Below, piece by piece: positions 8,824 to 17,321 of a stretch of DNA of 64,000 nt (positions within the stretch are counted from its first letter, which is position 1; each line of letters begins with the position of its first letter). The notes beneath the pieces were generated by a model. The model did no database searches. It was not told the origin of the DNA and worked only from the letters and a program-made list of their open reading frames with translations. The position numbers and the translations under genes were made by a program. This DNA is from an uncultured Flaviramulus sp. (GTDB taxonomy: Bacteria > Bacteroidota > Bacteroidia > Flavobacteriales > Flavobacteriaceae), in contig CANLXL010000004.1 in the NCBI GenBank assembly GCA_947495125.1, positions 396,322-460,321 of the forward strand, read 5' to 3'.

Positions 8824-8840
8824 CGATATTTAACTTTTAA
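8817..8840 (+). repeat. AACTTTTAA-type spacer element, copy before hisF
   Basis: The second copy of the 24-base element at 8000-8023, with three mismatches. Its left part also forms the 3' arm of the hairpin at 8786-8823. The hisF start follows ten bases later. Confidence 0.55.
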
Positions 8841-8849
8841 CTTATAAAA

Positions 8850-9605
8850 ATGCTAACAAAAAGAATAATTCCTTGTTTAGATATCAAAAACGGACGTACT
8901 GTAAAAGGCGTGAATTTTGTTGATTTACGAGATGCAGGAGATCCGGTAGAACTGGCGAAACAATACGCTGAAGTCGGCGCGGACGAACTTGTTTTTCTTG
9001 ATATTTCTGCGACTTTAGAAAATAGAGGTACCACTTTAGAGATGGTTATGCATGTTGCAGAGCAAGTCAATATTCCGTTTACGGTAGGCGGGGGCATTTC
9101 TTCTATCGAACATGTTGATGCCTTGCTGCAATGTGGGGCCGATAAGGTGTCAATTAATTCATCAGCGGTGAAGCGCCCGGAATTGGTCAACGAGTTATCG
9201 AATAAATTTGGAAGTCAATGTATTGTCGTTGCTATTGATGCAAAAGAAGTAGAAGGGCAGTGGAAGGTACATTTGGCAGGGGGTAGCATCCCTACTGAAA
9301 TTGATTTGTTTGAATGGGCGAAAGAGGTAGAAAGTCGCGGAGCCGGAGAAATTTTATTCACTTCTATGAATCATGACGGCACTAAAAATGGATTTGCTAA
9401 CGAAGCACTGTCCAGATTATCAAGGGAATTGAATATCCCCATTATTGCTTCAGGAGGAGCGGGTAGTGTGAAACATTTTATTGATACCTTTAAAGAAGGA
9501 AAAGCGGATGCGGCATTGGCTGCCAGTGTCTTCCATTTTGGCGAAATTCCGATTCCCGAATTAAAGAAAGAATTAAAAGAAAATAATATCGAAGTGCGCC
9601 TTTAA
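8850..9605 (+). CDS. hisF: Imidazole glycerol phosphate synthase, cyclase subunit
   Basis: A (beta/alpha)8 barrel that uses ammonia from HisH to form imidazole glycerol phosphate and AICAR from [24 protein letters not shown] carries the first catalytic Asp; [34 protein letters not shown] (second Asp) and [13 protein letters not shown] are family signatures. 251 residues matches the family. The start is the ATG at 8850 after an AT-rich spacer. Located between hisA and hisIE in the usual order. Confidence 0.98.
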   Translation: MLTKRIIPCLDIKNGRTVKGVNFVDLRDAGDPVELAKQYAEVGADELVFLDISATLENRGTTLEMVMHVAEQVNIPFTVGGGISSIEHVDALLQCGADKVSINSSAVKRPELVNELSNKFGSQCIVVAIDAKEVEGQWKVHLAGGSIPTEIDLFEWAKEVESRGAGEILFTSMNHDGTKNGFANEALSRLSRELNIPIIASGGAGSVKHFIDTFKEGKADAALAASVFHFGEIPIPELKKELKENNIEVRL

Positions 9606-9648
9606 ATTAATGGGCATAGGAATAAGTGGATCTTAACCAATAGAGAAC

Positions 9649-10242
9649 ATGAAAATAAAATACGATACAAACGGACTAGTGCCAGCCATAATTCAAGATG
9701 TAACAACCAAAAATGTTTTGATGTTGGGATATATGAATGAAGCTGCATATCAAAAAACTATCGAAACCAGACAAGTTACTTTTTTTAGCAGAAGTAAACA
9801 ACGCTTATGGACTAAAGGAGAAGAAAGCGGTAACTTTTTGAACCTTGTTGATATAAAAAACGATTGCGATAACGACACACTACTTATTCAAGTCAACCCG
9901 GTTGGTCCCACCTGTCATACAGGAACAGATACTTGCTGGAAAGAACAGAACAGGGCATCGTATGGCTTTTTATCGACTTTGGAAAATATAATCAGTGAAC
10001 GCATTGCCAATAAAGACACAAAGGCCTCCTATGTGGCAAAGTTATTCGATAAGGGCATAAATAAAATTGCTCAAAAAGTAGGGGAGGAAGCCGTAGAAAC
10101 GGTTATTGAAGCTTTGGATAATAATGACGAATTGTTCTTATATGAGTCAGCAGACTTACTGTTTCACTACTTAATGTTATTACAAGCTAAAGGCTTTACT
10201 TTAAAAGATATCGAAGAAGAATTGAAAGGAAGACATAAATAA
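9649..10242 (+). CDS. hisIE: Bifunctional phosphoribosyl-AMP cyclohydrolase / phosphoribosyl-ATP pyrophosphatase
   Basis: Residues 1-105 form the HisI cyclohydrolase with RLWTKGEESGN, DNDTLLIQV and the metal-binding GPTCHTGTDTC. Residues 110-197 form the HisE pyrophosphatase with KVGEEAVETVIEALD and ESADLLFHYLMLL. The two catalyse steps 3 and 2 of the pathway. Last biosynthetic gene of the operon, 43 bases after hisF. The fusion is usual in Bacteroidetes. Confidence 0.97.
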   Translation: MKIKYDTNGLVPAIIQDVTTKNVLMLGYMNEAAYQKTIETRQVTFFSRSKQRLWTKGEESGNFLNLVDIKNDCDNDTLLIQVNPVGPTCHTGTDTCWKEQNRASYGFLSTLENIISERIANKDTKASYVAKLFDKGINKIAQKVGEEAVETVIEALDNNDELFLYESADLLFHYLMLLQAKGFTLKDIEEELKGRHK

Positions 10243-10281
10243 TTTATTATCTTGGTATTGAATTTAATAAATATCAAAGCC

Positions 10282-10626
10282 ATGAATCTTAAAAAATCTA
10301 TCCTACTTTTGGCATTATTGGTGACCGGCGTATGCGCTTATGCACAAGAATCTATCGATGCCCAGGTGAAAGACCTTACCCAAAAGGTTAATACCAGACT
10401 TGTTGAAACCAATGAAAATTTAAAACTCTCGGAAGCTCAGGTCGCTGAAATTGACAAGTTACACAAAGTATTGGTCATAGCTAAAAATAAAAAAGCCAAG
10501 ACCATTAAAGGCGAAAAAGAACTCTGGAAAGCCATGTATCCAAAGCTTAAGGAAACGAATAATGCGATAAGAAGCCTGCTAACAAAAGCCCAGTTGGAAG
10601 CGTATAATTCTTATAAGGCACATTAA
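10282..10626 (+). CDS. Small secreted protein, possibly periplasmic helical
   Basis: The 114-residue product starts MNLKKSILLLALLVTGVCAY, a signal peptide with likely cleavage after AYA. The mature part is charged and predicted helical (VKDLTQKVNTRLVETNENLK, LSEAQVAEIDKLHKVLV) and ends LTKAQLEAYNSYKAH. The LSEAQVAEI/LTKAQLEAY pattern recalls the LTxxQ repeats of Spy/CpxP-type periplasmic proteins, but that is a loose resemblance. It lies 39 bases after hisIE and is closed by a strong terminator, so it probably shares the his transcript. An in-frame ATG at 10252 is less likely because it displaces the signal peptide. Confidence 0.7.
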   Translation: MNLKKSILLLALLVTGVCAYAQESIDAQVKDLTQKVNTRLVETNENLKLSEAQVAEIDKLHKVLVIAKNKKAKTIKGEKELWKAMYPKLKETNNAIRSLLTKAQLEAYNSYKAH

Positions 10627-10630
10627 AAAT

Positions 10631-10668
10631 AAAAGGCATTAGAAAATAACTCTAATGCCTTTTTATTT
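10631..10668 (+). terminator. Terminator at the end of the his operon
   Basis: AAAAGGCATTAGA (10631-10643) pairs perfectly with TCTAATGCCTTTT (10651-10663) around a 7-base loop, followed by T-rich sequence. It lies between the convergent secreted-protein gene and the minus-strand membrane gene and may act in both directions. Confidence 0.85.
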
Positions 10669-10682
10669 TAGTTGAGTTTATT

Positions 10683-11102
10683 TTAAGAAATCCAACCTTT
10701 AGATTGCGAATGTCTTGAAAACCATACAAATATAAAGGCAAAAACAATGATCATAACGGTCATTCCTATGCTCGAGGCATATCCATTAATAAGTAAATAG
10801 CCCATTTGTACGATTACAGCAATAAGCGAAAGTATCCAGAGCTTTGTGGCCAGTTTTTTCCTTAGTAATAAAAATAAAGCCGCTAAGGTTCCTCCAAAAA
10901 CAGCTATAGCAAAAGCCGCCGTTACCCATACCGGTAAATTCGCAGCTATTTCTTGTTGCTCGGCGGTATACATAGCCTGATAACTCTCTGTATTATACGC
11001 TTGTTGAAGATAAGCATTGACACCCATACCATTCCAAATAAGGGCAACAGCACTCACAATCCAAAACCAAATGGGCGGTTTGTTAGTTGATGATTCTGAC
11101 AT
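10683..11102 (-). CDS. Four-helix integral membrane protein, unknown function
   Basis: The 139-residue product MSESSTNKPPIWFWIVSAVA has four hydrophobic segments (about residues 11-30, 53-77, 82-105 and 108-128) with a short polar loop after the first (YLQQAYNTESYQAMYTAEQQ) and ends FSRHSQSKGWIS. No catalytic motif was seen. The ATG at 11102 was preferred over one at 11138, which adds a polar tail ahead of the natural N-terminus. It stands alone between the his terminator and the TruA-like gene, which is divergent. Confidence 0.65.
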   Translation of the reverse strand: MSESSTNKPPIWFWIVSAVALIWNGMGVNAYLQQAYNTESYQAMYTAEQQEIAANLPVWVTAAFAIAVFGGTLAALFLLLRKKLATKLWILSLIAVIVQMGYLLINGYASSIGMTVMIIVFAFIFVWFSRHSQSKGWIS

Positions 11103-11201
11103 AATTTGTTTGTTGTTAGTTAGTAAAAAGTAATACAATGTATAAATTTTTTATTACAATTAATAAATTTGAACTAATTTCCGAGCCCATAAAACTCAAA
11201 A

Positions 11202-11978
11202 ATGAAGAAATATTTTTACGTTATAAACATCCAATATCTGGGATATCGCTTCCATGGTTGGCAAAAGCAACCGAATGTAAAAACCGTCCATTTAATGATC
11301 GACAGAACCTTCAATTTTATTCTTGAAGGAAAACGTTTTAAAACTTTGGTTTCCGGTAGAACCGATGCCATGGTTTCGGCCGAATCTGCAGCTTTCGAGT
11401 TATTTCTATTTGAGCCAATTGAGGATTTAAACGCTTTTTTAGAGCTTTTCAATCATAATCTTCCTCAAGATATTCGTGCCTTAAATATTCGTGAAGTTGA
11501 CGAGAAATTCAATATCATTAAACATTCAAAAATTAAAGAATATCTTTATCTGTTTACCTATGGTGAAAAGTGCCATCCTTTTTGCGCCCCAATCATGACC
11601 ACCATTCTTGACGATTTAGATATTGATCTCATGAAAAAAGGAGCCAAACGCTTTGAAGGCTCTCACTATTTTAAATCCTATTGTTTCAGGCCAACAGACC
11701 ATGGTATTTATAATAGGGAAATATTGACCAGTGAGCTTATTGAAAACAACATATATTCCGCAAGTTACTTTCCTAAGAAAACATACCTTTTAAGAGTTAG
11801 GGGTAAAGGGTTTATGCGAAATCAAATCCGATTGATGATGGGGACCTTAATAGATCTGGGTAAAGGAAAAATTAGCATGGACACTATTGAAACCAGCTTA
11901 TTGCCTAACAGTGAAATTAAAATGAACTATATCGCTCCGGCATCAGGACTAATTCTTAACAGTATTGAATTTGAATAA
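11202..11978 (+). CDS. TruA-like pseudouridine synthase (paralogue-type)
   Basis: The 258-residue protein has the TruA architecture: N-terminal IQYLGYRFHGWQKQPN, the active-site block SGRTDAMVSAE with the catalytic Asp, and C-terminal LRVRGKGFMRNQIRLMMGTL. Classical TruA reads GRTDAGVHA at the active site; here Gly is Met and His is Ser, and the central region is shorter than usual. It may therefore be a divergent paralogue modifying another position or RNA rather than the housekeeping tRNA 38-40 enzyme. The start MKKYFYVINIQYLG fits the family. An overlapping frame at 11138 is not coding. Confidence 0.75.
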   Translation: MKKYFYVINIQYLGYRFHGWQKQPNVKTVHLMIDRTFNFILEGKRFKTLVSGRTDAMVSAESAAFELFLFEPIEDLNAFLELFNHNLPQDIRALNIREVDEKFNIIKHSKIKEYLYLFTYGEKCHPFCAPIMTTILDDLDIDLMKKGAKRFEGSHYFKSYCFRPTDHGIYNREILTSELIENNIYSASYFPKKTYLLRVRGKGFMRNQIRLMMGTLIDLGKGKISMDTIETSLLPNSEIKMNYIAPASGLILNSIEFE

Positions 11979-12016
11979 TGCCTCAGCTTTTGTAACTTCG
12001 ATGAAAAATAATTTTA

Positions 12017-12697
12017 ATGAGTCAAATAGTTCCAAAAGAAACCTTCACATTCTTTAAAAAGTTAGAAAAAAATAATAACCGCGACTGGTTTAATGAGCAT
12101 AAACCTGAGTTTAAAGCCATAGAGGCTAAAGTAAAATTGTTCTACAATGCCGTTTTAGAACAATTGAATAAACATGATGACATCGATAAACTAAAGATCT
12201 TCAGAATCTACAGAGATGTTCGTTTTTCAAAAAACAAACTGCCCTATAAAACACATTTTGGAGGTTCTTTTCATAGAACAAAACCGAAACTAAGAGGGGG
12301 ATACTATATTCATATCCAACCAAATGATGAGAGTTTTATAGCTACCGGATTTTGGGAGCCTGCACCGGCAGATCTATTGCGTATTCGTAAAGAATTCGAA
12401 ATGGATGACCGCGAAATACGGGAAATCCTGAATAATAAAGCCTTTAAAACTATTTGGGGAGGTTTTGTAGGTGATGAAGTAAAAACAGCGCCTAAGGGTT
12501 TCAGCAAAGAACATAAAGCCATCGACCTGATTAAAAAGAAACAATACATTTTCGTAAAAAAATATACGGATAAGGAGGTTTTGGATTCGGACTTTATCAA
12601 TAATGTCGGCAAGGCATTCAAAGCCATACGCCCGTATTTTGATTATATGAGCGATGTCCTTACAACCGATTTAAACGGTGTATCTTTAATAGATTAG
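12017..12697 (+). CDS. DUF2461 family protein
   Basis: The 226-residue product opens with the family signature FTFFKKLEKNNNRDWFNEHK and has FRIYRDVRFSKNKLPYKTHF and GGYYIHIQPNDESFIATGFW. DUF2461 proteins are widespread in Bacteroidetes with no proven function. Soluble, no signal peptide. It ends two bases before the stop of the convergent minus-strand gene. The upstream TTTTGTAACTTCG (11989-12001) may be its promoter. Confidence 0.88.
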   Translation: MSQIVPKETFTFFKKLEKNNNRDWFNEHKPEFKAIEAKVKLFYNAVLEQLNKHDDIDKLKIFRIYRDVRFSKNKLPYKTHFGGSFHRTKPKLRGGYYIHIQPNDESFIATGFWEPAPADLLRIRKEFEMDDREIREILNNKAFKTIWGGFVGDEVKTAPKGFSKEHKAIDLIKKKQYIFVKKYTDKEVLDSDFINNVGKAFKAIRPYFDYMSDVLTTDLNGVSLID

Positions 12698-12699
12698 GC

Positions 12700-13116
12700 T
12701 TATACCGCTTCGAGCAATTCCGGTTTTTCAAAAAGCTGAATATTTGATAACAAACGCTCTTTAACAATGCGCATCATACGTTTATTCAAAGCCGAAGAAT
12801 TTTTGATGTAAATCAAATACTCTTCAACCGTAAACTGGCCAATGATGATGCCTTTTAACGAGTTTCGGAATTTCATGTCTTTTTGAATGGCATTTTCAAT
12901 ATAATCAATACGTTTCTCAAGTAATAAATCGTAAAAGACAGATTTGTGTTTTACCACATAATTCTTAAAAACTTCAATCAAAAGATCGTTTTGAAGCTTA
13001 ACAATAGGTCTTAGAACTAAGTTCTGAAAGCGCTCATCGTCAGTCATACTGTCGTTAATGGTTGTCGGAAGCACTTCCGGTCTGATGCTTTTTAGGTTAA
13101 ATTGGCGCGTGTTCAT
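12700..13116 (-). CDS. Conserved unknown protein (138 residues)
   Basis: MNTRQFNLKSIRPEVLPTTI opens a soluble, mostly helical protein with many charged residues (RPIVKLQNDLLIEVFKNYVV and RIDYIENAIQKDMKFRNSLK). No signal peptide, membrane segment or recognisable catalytic motif was seen. Similar flavobacterial proteins are sometimes labelled glyoxalase, but nothing here supports that. It is convergent with the DUF2461 gene with two bases between the stops. Confidence 0.65.
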   Translation of the reverse strand: MNTRQFNLKSIRPEVLPTTINDSMTDDERFQNLVLRPIVKLQNDLLIEVFKNYVVKHKSVFYDLLLEKRIDYIENAIQKDMKFRNSLKGIIIGQFTVEEYLIYIKNSSALNKRMMRIVKERLLSNIQLFEKPELLEAV

Positions 13117-13200
13117 GGTGCAGGATTTTTACTAAAAATAGATATTATTAAAGCCGATAAAATTCTTACGCACTATTAATTATTAACCGGGTTATTAACA

Positions 13201-13231
13201 AAAAGGCCGAAAACATTGGTTTTCAGCCTTT
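13201..13231 (-). terminator. Terminator downstream of the SDR gene
   Basis: AAAAGGCCGAAAAC pairs with GTTTTCAGCCTTT with one mismatch around a four-base loop. On the minus strand it is followed by TTTTTG, so it terminates the SDR transcript, which ends at 13255. Confidence 0.75.
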
Positions 13232-13254
13232 AACGAATATAACTGGGTTTTGAC

Positions 13255-14004
13255 TTAAATCTGACTCAAACCACCGTCTACTTCCAGTTCAATACCATTA
13301 ATGAAAGAAGCATCATCAGAAGCAAGAAATAGTGCCGTTTGTGCTACCTCTTCCGAAGTTCCAAAGCGTCCTAGCGGTACGGCAGCCGCAAAACCTTTCC
13401 CCATTTCTGCAACGACATCACTGGGTAAATCCATTTTGCCGTATAAAGGGGTTTCAATGGGACCCGGGGCAATAGAGTTAACGCGAATACCTCTGGACTT
13501 TACTTCAGAAGTAAGTACACGAGCATAAGCTCTTAAAGCACCTTTACTCGCGGAGTATACACCAAGACCATCAAAACCTTTTTGATGCACAACAGAATTT
13601 GTGAATAAAACAGAACCTCCATCATTGATGTGTGGAAGCGCTTCTTTAACGATTAGTATCGGTCCCTTAACATTAATATCGAATATTTCGTTATAATGCC
13701 CTTCGGAAATTGAAGTTACCGGAATGGGTTTTGCGATACCCGCATTGAGGAATAGAATATCAATTTTTCCATAGGTATCTACTGTTTGCTTGATTAGGTT
13801 AATATTGTCTTCATCTTTAGAAACATCTGCTCTAACGGTAATAAAATCGCCTTGCAGATCTTTGGCAATATTGTTTAAGGCCTCTTGCCGTCTTCCGGAA
13901 AGTACTACTTTCGCACCTTCTTTTAAATACAATTTGGCGGTCGCTAAACCAATGCCACTGTTTGCGCCTGTTATGATGGCTACTTTGTTTTTCAATTTAC
14001 TCAT
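13255..14004 (-). CDS. Short-chain dehydrogenase/reductase (SDR)
   Basis: A 249-residue classical SDR. TGANSGIG (residues 12-19) binds the nucleotide, NAGIAKP follows beta-4, and VYSASKGALRAYAR carries the catalytic Tyr and Lys. The C-terminal FLASDDASFINGIELEVDGG is standard. The Arg in LSGRR at the end of beta-2 suggests NADP preference (inference). The gene lies 50 bases downstream of a TetR gene on the same strand, and a palindromic operator sits in that gap, so it is probably the TetR target. The substrate is unknown. Confidence 0.92.
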   Translation of the reverse strand: MSKLKNKVAIITGANSGIGLATAKLYLKEGAKVVLSGRRQEALNNIAKDLQGDFITVRADVSKDEDNINLIKQTVDTYGKIDILFLNAGIAKPIPVTSISEGHYNEIFDINVKGPILIVKEALPHINDGGSVLFTNSVVHQKGFDGLGVYSASKGALRAYARVLTSEVKSRGIRVNSIAPGPIETPLYGKMDLPSDVVAEMGKGFAAAVPLGRFGTSEEVAQTALFLASDDASFINGIELEVDGGLSQI

Positions 14005-14018
14005 GTAAAAATATTTGT

Positions 14019-14040
14019 ATTTGAAACAATCGTTTCAAAT
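14019..14040. promoter_or_regulatory. Palindromic TetR operator ahead of the SDR gene
   Basis: ATTTGAAAC (14019-14027) and GTTTCAAAT (14032-14040) form a perfect inverted repeat with a four-base centre, 15 bases upstream of the SDR start. The same TTTGAAA/TTTCAAA half-sites with identical 13-base offset recur at 14642-14661 in front of the TetR gene. Confidence 0.8.
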
Positions 14041-14054
14041 AAGATTAAAAAAAA

Positions 14055-14636
14055 TTAAATTATGGTTCGTAATGTTATATTTATAATACTTTGTAAGTCT
14101 TTTTTATTAGCGATTAAAATAGCGGTAGTTCTCAACCCTTGAATCGAAGAAAACAAGTATAATGCATATTCTTTAGGCGATTTATCAAGATTTATACACC
14201 CCTCTTGTTGTCCGTTCTGCACCAATTCTTCCAACATGGTCATAAACCCTTCTTTATTGCTATTCAGGAAGTGCGTAACACAGGGTTCCTGGTTTGCCAT
14301 TTCCGAGGTGGCATTGACCAAAAGACAGCCTTTGTCTTCGGTGTCTCTAACGATCTCCTTTAAATAAAACTTAAAAAGGCGTTCAATGGCTTCTAAGGAA
14401 TCAGTGGCTTTTTCTAATTCATTTGAAACCTTATTCCCGTATGCCGTTTGATACGCTTTTAAACATGCCATAAATAAATTCAGTTTATTATCAAATGAAT
14501 TGTATATACTCGATCTGTTCAGCCCGGTAGCATCCACAAGATCTTGCATAGAGGTGGCGTGATACCCCTTGTCATGAAACACGTGAGTGGCCTGTTCTAA
14601 TACGAGTGCTTTATCGAATACTTCTACTTTTGGCAT
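14055..14636 (-). CDS. TetR/AcrR-family repressor
   Basis: The 193-residue protein has an N-terminal HTH (ATHVFHDKGYHATSMQDLVD, ATGLNRSSIYNSFDNKLNLF) and a helical ligand domain. The frame extends to 14660 through a TTG, but those codons overlap the operator; the ATG at 14636 (MPKVEVFDKALVLEQ) is the natural start. Palindromes of the same geometry lie immediately upstream of this gene and of the downstream SDR gene, so it probably represses both. The inducer is unknown. Confidence 0.9.
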   Translation of the reverse strand: MPKVEVFDKALVLEQATHVFHDKGYHATSMQDLVDATGLNRSSIYNSFDNKLNLFMACLKAYQTAYGNKVSNELEKATDSLEAIERLFKFYLKEIVRDTEDKGCLLVNATSEMANQEPCVTHFLNSNKEGFMTMLEELVQNGQQEGCINLDKSPKEYALYLFSSIQGLRTTAILIANKKDLQSIINITLRTII

Positions 14637-14641
14637 TTTTA

Positions 14642-14661
14642 TTTGAAATGAACGTTTCAAA
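14642..14661. promoter_or_regulatory. Palindromic TetR operator ahead of the tetR gene
   Basis: TTTGAAA (14642-14648) and TTTCAAA (14655-14661) repeat the half-sites and spacing of the site at 14019-14040. The site ends six bases from the tetR ATG. A further half-site TTTCAAA lies at 14674-14680. Confidence 0.75.
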
Positions 14662-14737
14662 ATTAAAAATATATTTCAAACGCGCATGTTAAAATTTTGT
14701 TATTTTTCAAAAGTGCCGAAATCTGAGCTGAAATTTA

Positions 14738-14745
14738 TACTTTTG
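14738..14745 (+). promoter_or_regulatory. Candidate -7 element (TACTTTTG) for the DUF72 gene
   Basis: TACTTTTG matches TAnnTTTG and lies 17 bases upstream of the DUF72 ATG. No clear -33 element was seen. Confidence 0.4.
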
Positions 14746-14762
14746 AGATAAACTTAAATACT

Positions 14763-15650
14763 ATGAAATTTGGAAGCGTAGATGATCCCGGAAGTATAGA
14801 TTTCACTTTACCTAACGATCATAAAGACACATTGAAAGTATTAAACAAAGTAAAGGATGATAATATTCCTGAAATTTATATTGGCTGTGCCAAATGGAAC
14901 AGGGCAGACCTTAAAGGGTTTTATCCCAGAGGCACCAAAGACGAGTTAGGGTATTATGCGTCTCAATTTAATGCCATTGAGTTAAATGCTACGTTTTACA
15001 GAATTTTTCCTGCTGAACAGTTTTCTACCTGGTATGACAAAACCCCTGAAGGATTTAAATTTTTTCCTAAGCTTAATCAGGAGATTAGTCATTGGAAAAG
15101 GCTTAATGAGACCAAAGATGTGGTTGAAAATTATGTATATAATGCCTCTAATTTAAAGGAAAAACTAGGAACAGTATTTTTGCAAATGCACGCTAACTTC
15201 GCACCCAAGGATTTTGATCGGGTTATAAAATTTGTTGAAGACTGGCCAAAGGAAATACCATTAGCCATTGAATTCAGGCATACCCATTGGTATAACAATG
15301 CTCAAGTCGCCAACGATTTATACCAGCTACTCGAAGCGAATAACATCTCCAATGTCATTGTAGATACCGCCGGTAGACGCGATTTAATGCACATGCGACT
15401 CACCAATGCCACAGCCTTTGTACGCTATGTTGGTGCGAACCACCCGAGTGATTATTCCAGGTTGGATGATTGGGTCATACGATTAAAGACTTGGAAGGAA
15501 CAAGGCCTAAAGGAAATAGACTTTTTTATACACCAGAATATAGAAAAAGAATCGCCCTTACTTTCAGCATATTTCATTAAAAAAATCAATGCAGAATTGG
15601 GCTATTCACTTATAATTCCTAATGAAAATGAGCAACAGGCATTGTTTTAA
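14763..15650 (+). CDS. DUF72 family protein
   Basis: The 295-residue protein has the DUF72 signature IYIGCAKWNRADLKGFYP, FNAIELNATFYRIFP and FKFFPKLNQEISHWKR, then FLQMHANFAP and the IPLAIEFRHTHWY strand. The family adopts a TIM-barrel-like fold of unproven function. It is divergent from the TetR gene; no partner is evident. Length and start (MKFGSVDDPGS) fit flavobacterial members. Confidence 0.9.
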   Translation: MKFGSVDDPGSIDFTLPNDHKDTLKVLNKVKDDNIPEIYIGCAKWNRADLKGFYPRGTKDELGYYASQFNAIELNATFYRIFPAEQFSTWYDKTPEGFKFFPKLNQEISHWKRLNETKDVVENYVYNASNLKEKLGTVFLQMHANFAPKDFDRVIKFVEDWPKEIPLAIEFRHTHWYNNAQVANDLYQLLEANNISNVIVDTAGRRDLMHMRLTNATAFVRYVGANHPSDYSRLDDWVIRLKTWKEQGLKEIDFFIHQNIEKESPLLSAYFIKKINAELGYSLIIPNENEQQALF

Positions 15651-15709
15651 AAATTAGCCATTTTAAAATTATAAGCATTTTTAATATTCTATTGCATTAA
15701 ATTCAATAA

Positions 15710-15736
15710 ATGGGATATCTATTATTGATTTTATAA
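15710..15736 (+). CDS. Possible leu operon leader peptide
   Basis: An 8-codon frame, ATG to TAA, reads MGYLLLIL: four leucine codons of eight (CTA, TTA, TTG, TTA) plus one isoleucine. It lies 140 bases upstream of leuC and 30 bases before a weak hairpin with a T tract. By analogy with the his leader in this window it could sense charged tRNA-Leu. Leucine codons are common by chance in AT-rich DNA, so the call is tentative. Confidence 0.45.
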   Translation: MGYLLLIL

Positions 15737-15765
15737 AAATATATAAGCAATGCATCTTAGAGTTT

Positions 15766-15795
15766 AAAAAGTCTTCAATAAATAGGGGCTTTTTT
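15766..15795 (+). terminator. Weak terminator-like hairpin in the leu leader
   Basis: AAAAAGTCTT (15766-15775) can pair with GGGGCTTTTT (15785-15794) using three G-U pairs around a 9-base loop, with six T at 15790-15795. It contains only two G-C pairs, so it is weak. Its position between a Leu-rich mini-frame and leuC fits an attenuator. Confidence 0.4.
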
Positions 15796-15876
15796 ATAAA
15801 TTTGTCAACCTTTTGCTAAGCTTCCGTTTAGTAAAATGTATACATAGAAGATTCAAAATTTAATTTATAAACATTT

Positions 15877-17271
15877 ATGAGTAAATCATTGTTTGACAAA
15901 GTATGGGATTCGCATGTTGTAAGGCATATTGAAGACGGCCCGGATGTACTTTATATAGACCGACATTTAATTCACGAAGTGACTAGCCCTGTGGCTTTTG
16001 TAGGTTTAAAAAGTAGAGGTTTAAGTGTGTTATATCCGGAGCGTACCTTTGCGGTTGCCGATCATAATACACCTACTATTAACCAGCATTTACCGGTTGA
16101 AGATCCATTATCAGCAAAACAGTTAAAAACCTTAGAGGATAATGCCAACGAATATGGGATTAGCCATTGGGGCTTAGGGCATCAAAACAATGGTATTGTA
16201 CATGTTGTAGGGCCTGAAAACGGAATTACACTTCCCGGAGCAACTATTGTTTGCGGGGATTCACATACCTCTACACATGGTGCTTTTGGTGCTATTGCTT
16301 TTGGGATCGGAACGTCGGAAGTTGAAATGGTTCTAACCACACAATGTATCATGCAGCCTAAACCCAAGAAAATGCGTATTAGCATTAACGGGGCGTTAAG
16401 CAAAGGAGTTACACCTAAGGATGTGGGATTATATATTATTTCTCAATTAACCACTTCCGGGGCGACAGGATATTTTGTTGAATATGCCGGTGATGTTTTC
16501 GAAAATATGACGATGGAAGGGCGTATGACCGTTTGTAACCTATCTATCGAAATGGGTGCACGTGGTGGTATGATTGCTCCGGATGACAAAACATTCGAAT
16601 ATATTAAAGGGCGTACCATGACCCCCAAGGGAGCTGATTGGGATAAAGCCATGACCTATTGGAAAACATTAAAAACCGATGAAGGCACTACGTTTGATAA
16701 AGAATTATCATTCAATGCCAGTGATATTGAACCCATGATTACCTATGGTACAAATCCGGGAATGGGCATGGGGATTTCTAAAAATATTCCTTCAGCTGAA
16801 ACGGTTGAAGGCGGTAAAGCAACCTATGATAAGTCTTTGGCTTATATGGGATATGCTGAAGATGAACAAATGATCGGTAAAAAGATTGATTATGTTTTTA
16901 TTGGTAGTTGCACCAACGGAAGGATTGAAGATTTTCGTGCCTTCGCCTCCATTGTAAAAGGCAGGCAGAAAGCCGATAATGTAACCGCTTGGTTGGTTCC
17001 GGGATCACATGTTGTTGAAGCTAAAATTAAAGAAGAAGGACTGTTAGATATCTTTGAAAATGCCGGATTTGTGCTCAGAGAGCCCGGGTGTTCTGCATGT
17101 CTGGCCATGAATGATGATAAAGTGCCTGCAGGTAAATATGCGGTAAGTACCTCCAACAGGAACTTTGAAGGACGACAAGGACCGGGATCAAGAACCTTAT
17201 TGGCTAGTCCGTTAGTTGCAGCAGCAGCTGCAGTTACAGGTGTCGTTACCGATCCAAGAGATTTATTATAA
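15877..17271 (+). CDS. leuC: 3-isopropylmalate dehydratase large subunit
   Basis: LeuC, with LeuD, isomerises 2- to 3-isopropylmalate using a [4Fe-4S] cluster. Cluster cysteines are visible in [13 protein letters not shown] and [11 protein letters not shown]. Other hallmarks are [20 protein letters not shown]-like [19 protein letters not shown] and [19 protein letters not shown]. 464 residues is normal. First structural gene of the leu operon; leuD follows after 50 bases. Confidence 0.97.
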   Translation: MSKSLFDKVWDSHVVRHIEDGPDVLYIDRHLIHEVTSPVAFVGLKSRGLSVLYPERTFAVADHNTPTINQHLPVEDPLSAKQLKTLEDNANEYGISHWGLGHQNNGIVHVVGPENGITLPGATIVCGDSHTSTHGAFGAIAFGIGTSEVEMVLTTQCIMQPKPKKMRISINGALSKGVTPKDVGLYIISQLTTSGATGYFVEYAGDVFENMTMEGRMTVCNLSIEMGARGGMIAPDDKTFEYIKGRTMTPKGADWDKAMTYWKTLKTDEGTTFDKELSFNASDIEPMITYGTNPGMGMGISKNIPSAETVEGGKATYDKSLAYMGYAEDEQMIGKKIDYVFIGSCTNGRIEDFRAFASIVKGRQKADNVTAWLVPGSHVVEAKIKEEGLLDIFENAGFVLREPGCSACLAMNDDKVPAGKYAVSTSNRNFEGRQGPGSRTLLASPLVAAAAAVTGVVTDPRDLL

Positions 17272-17321
17272 TCATTGATTTCTTAAACTTATCAACGATT
17301 AAACAAAAAACAAATAACAAA

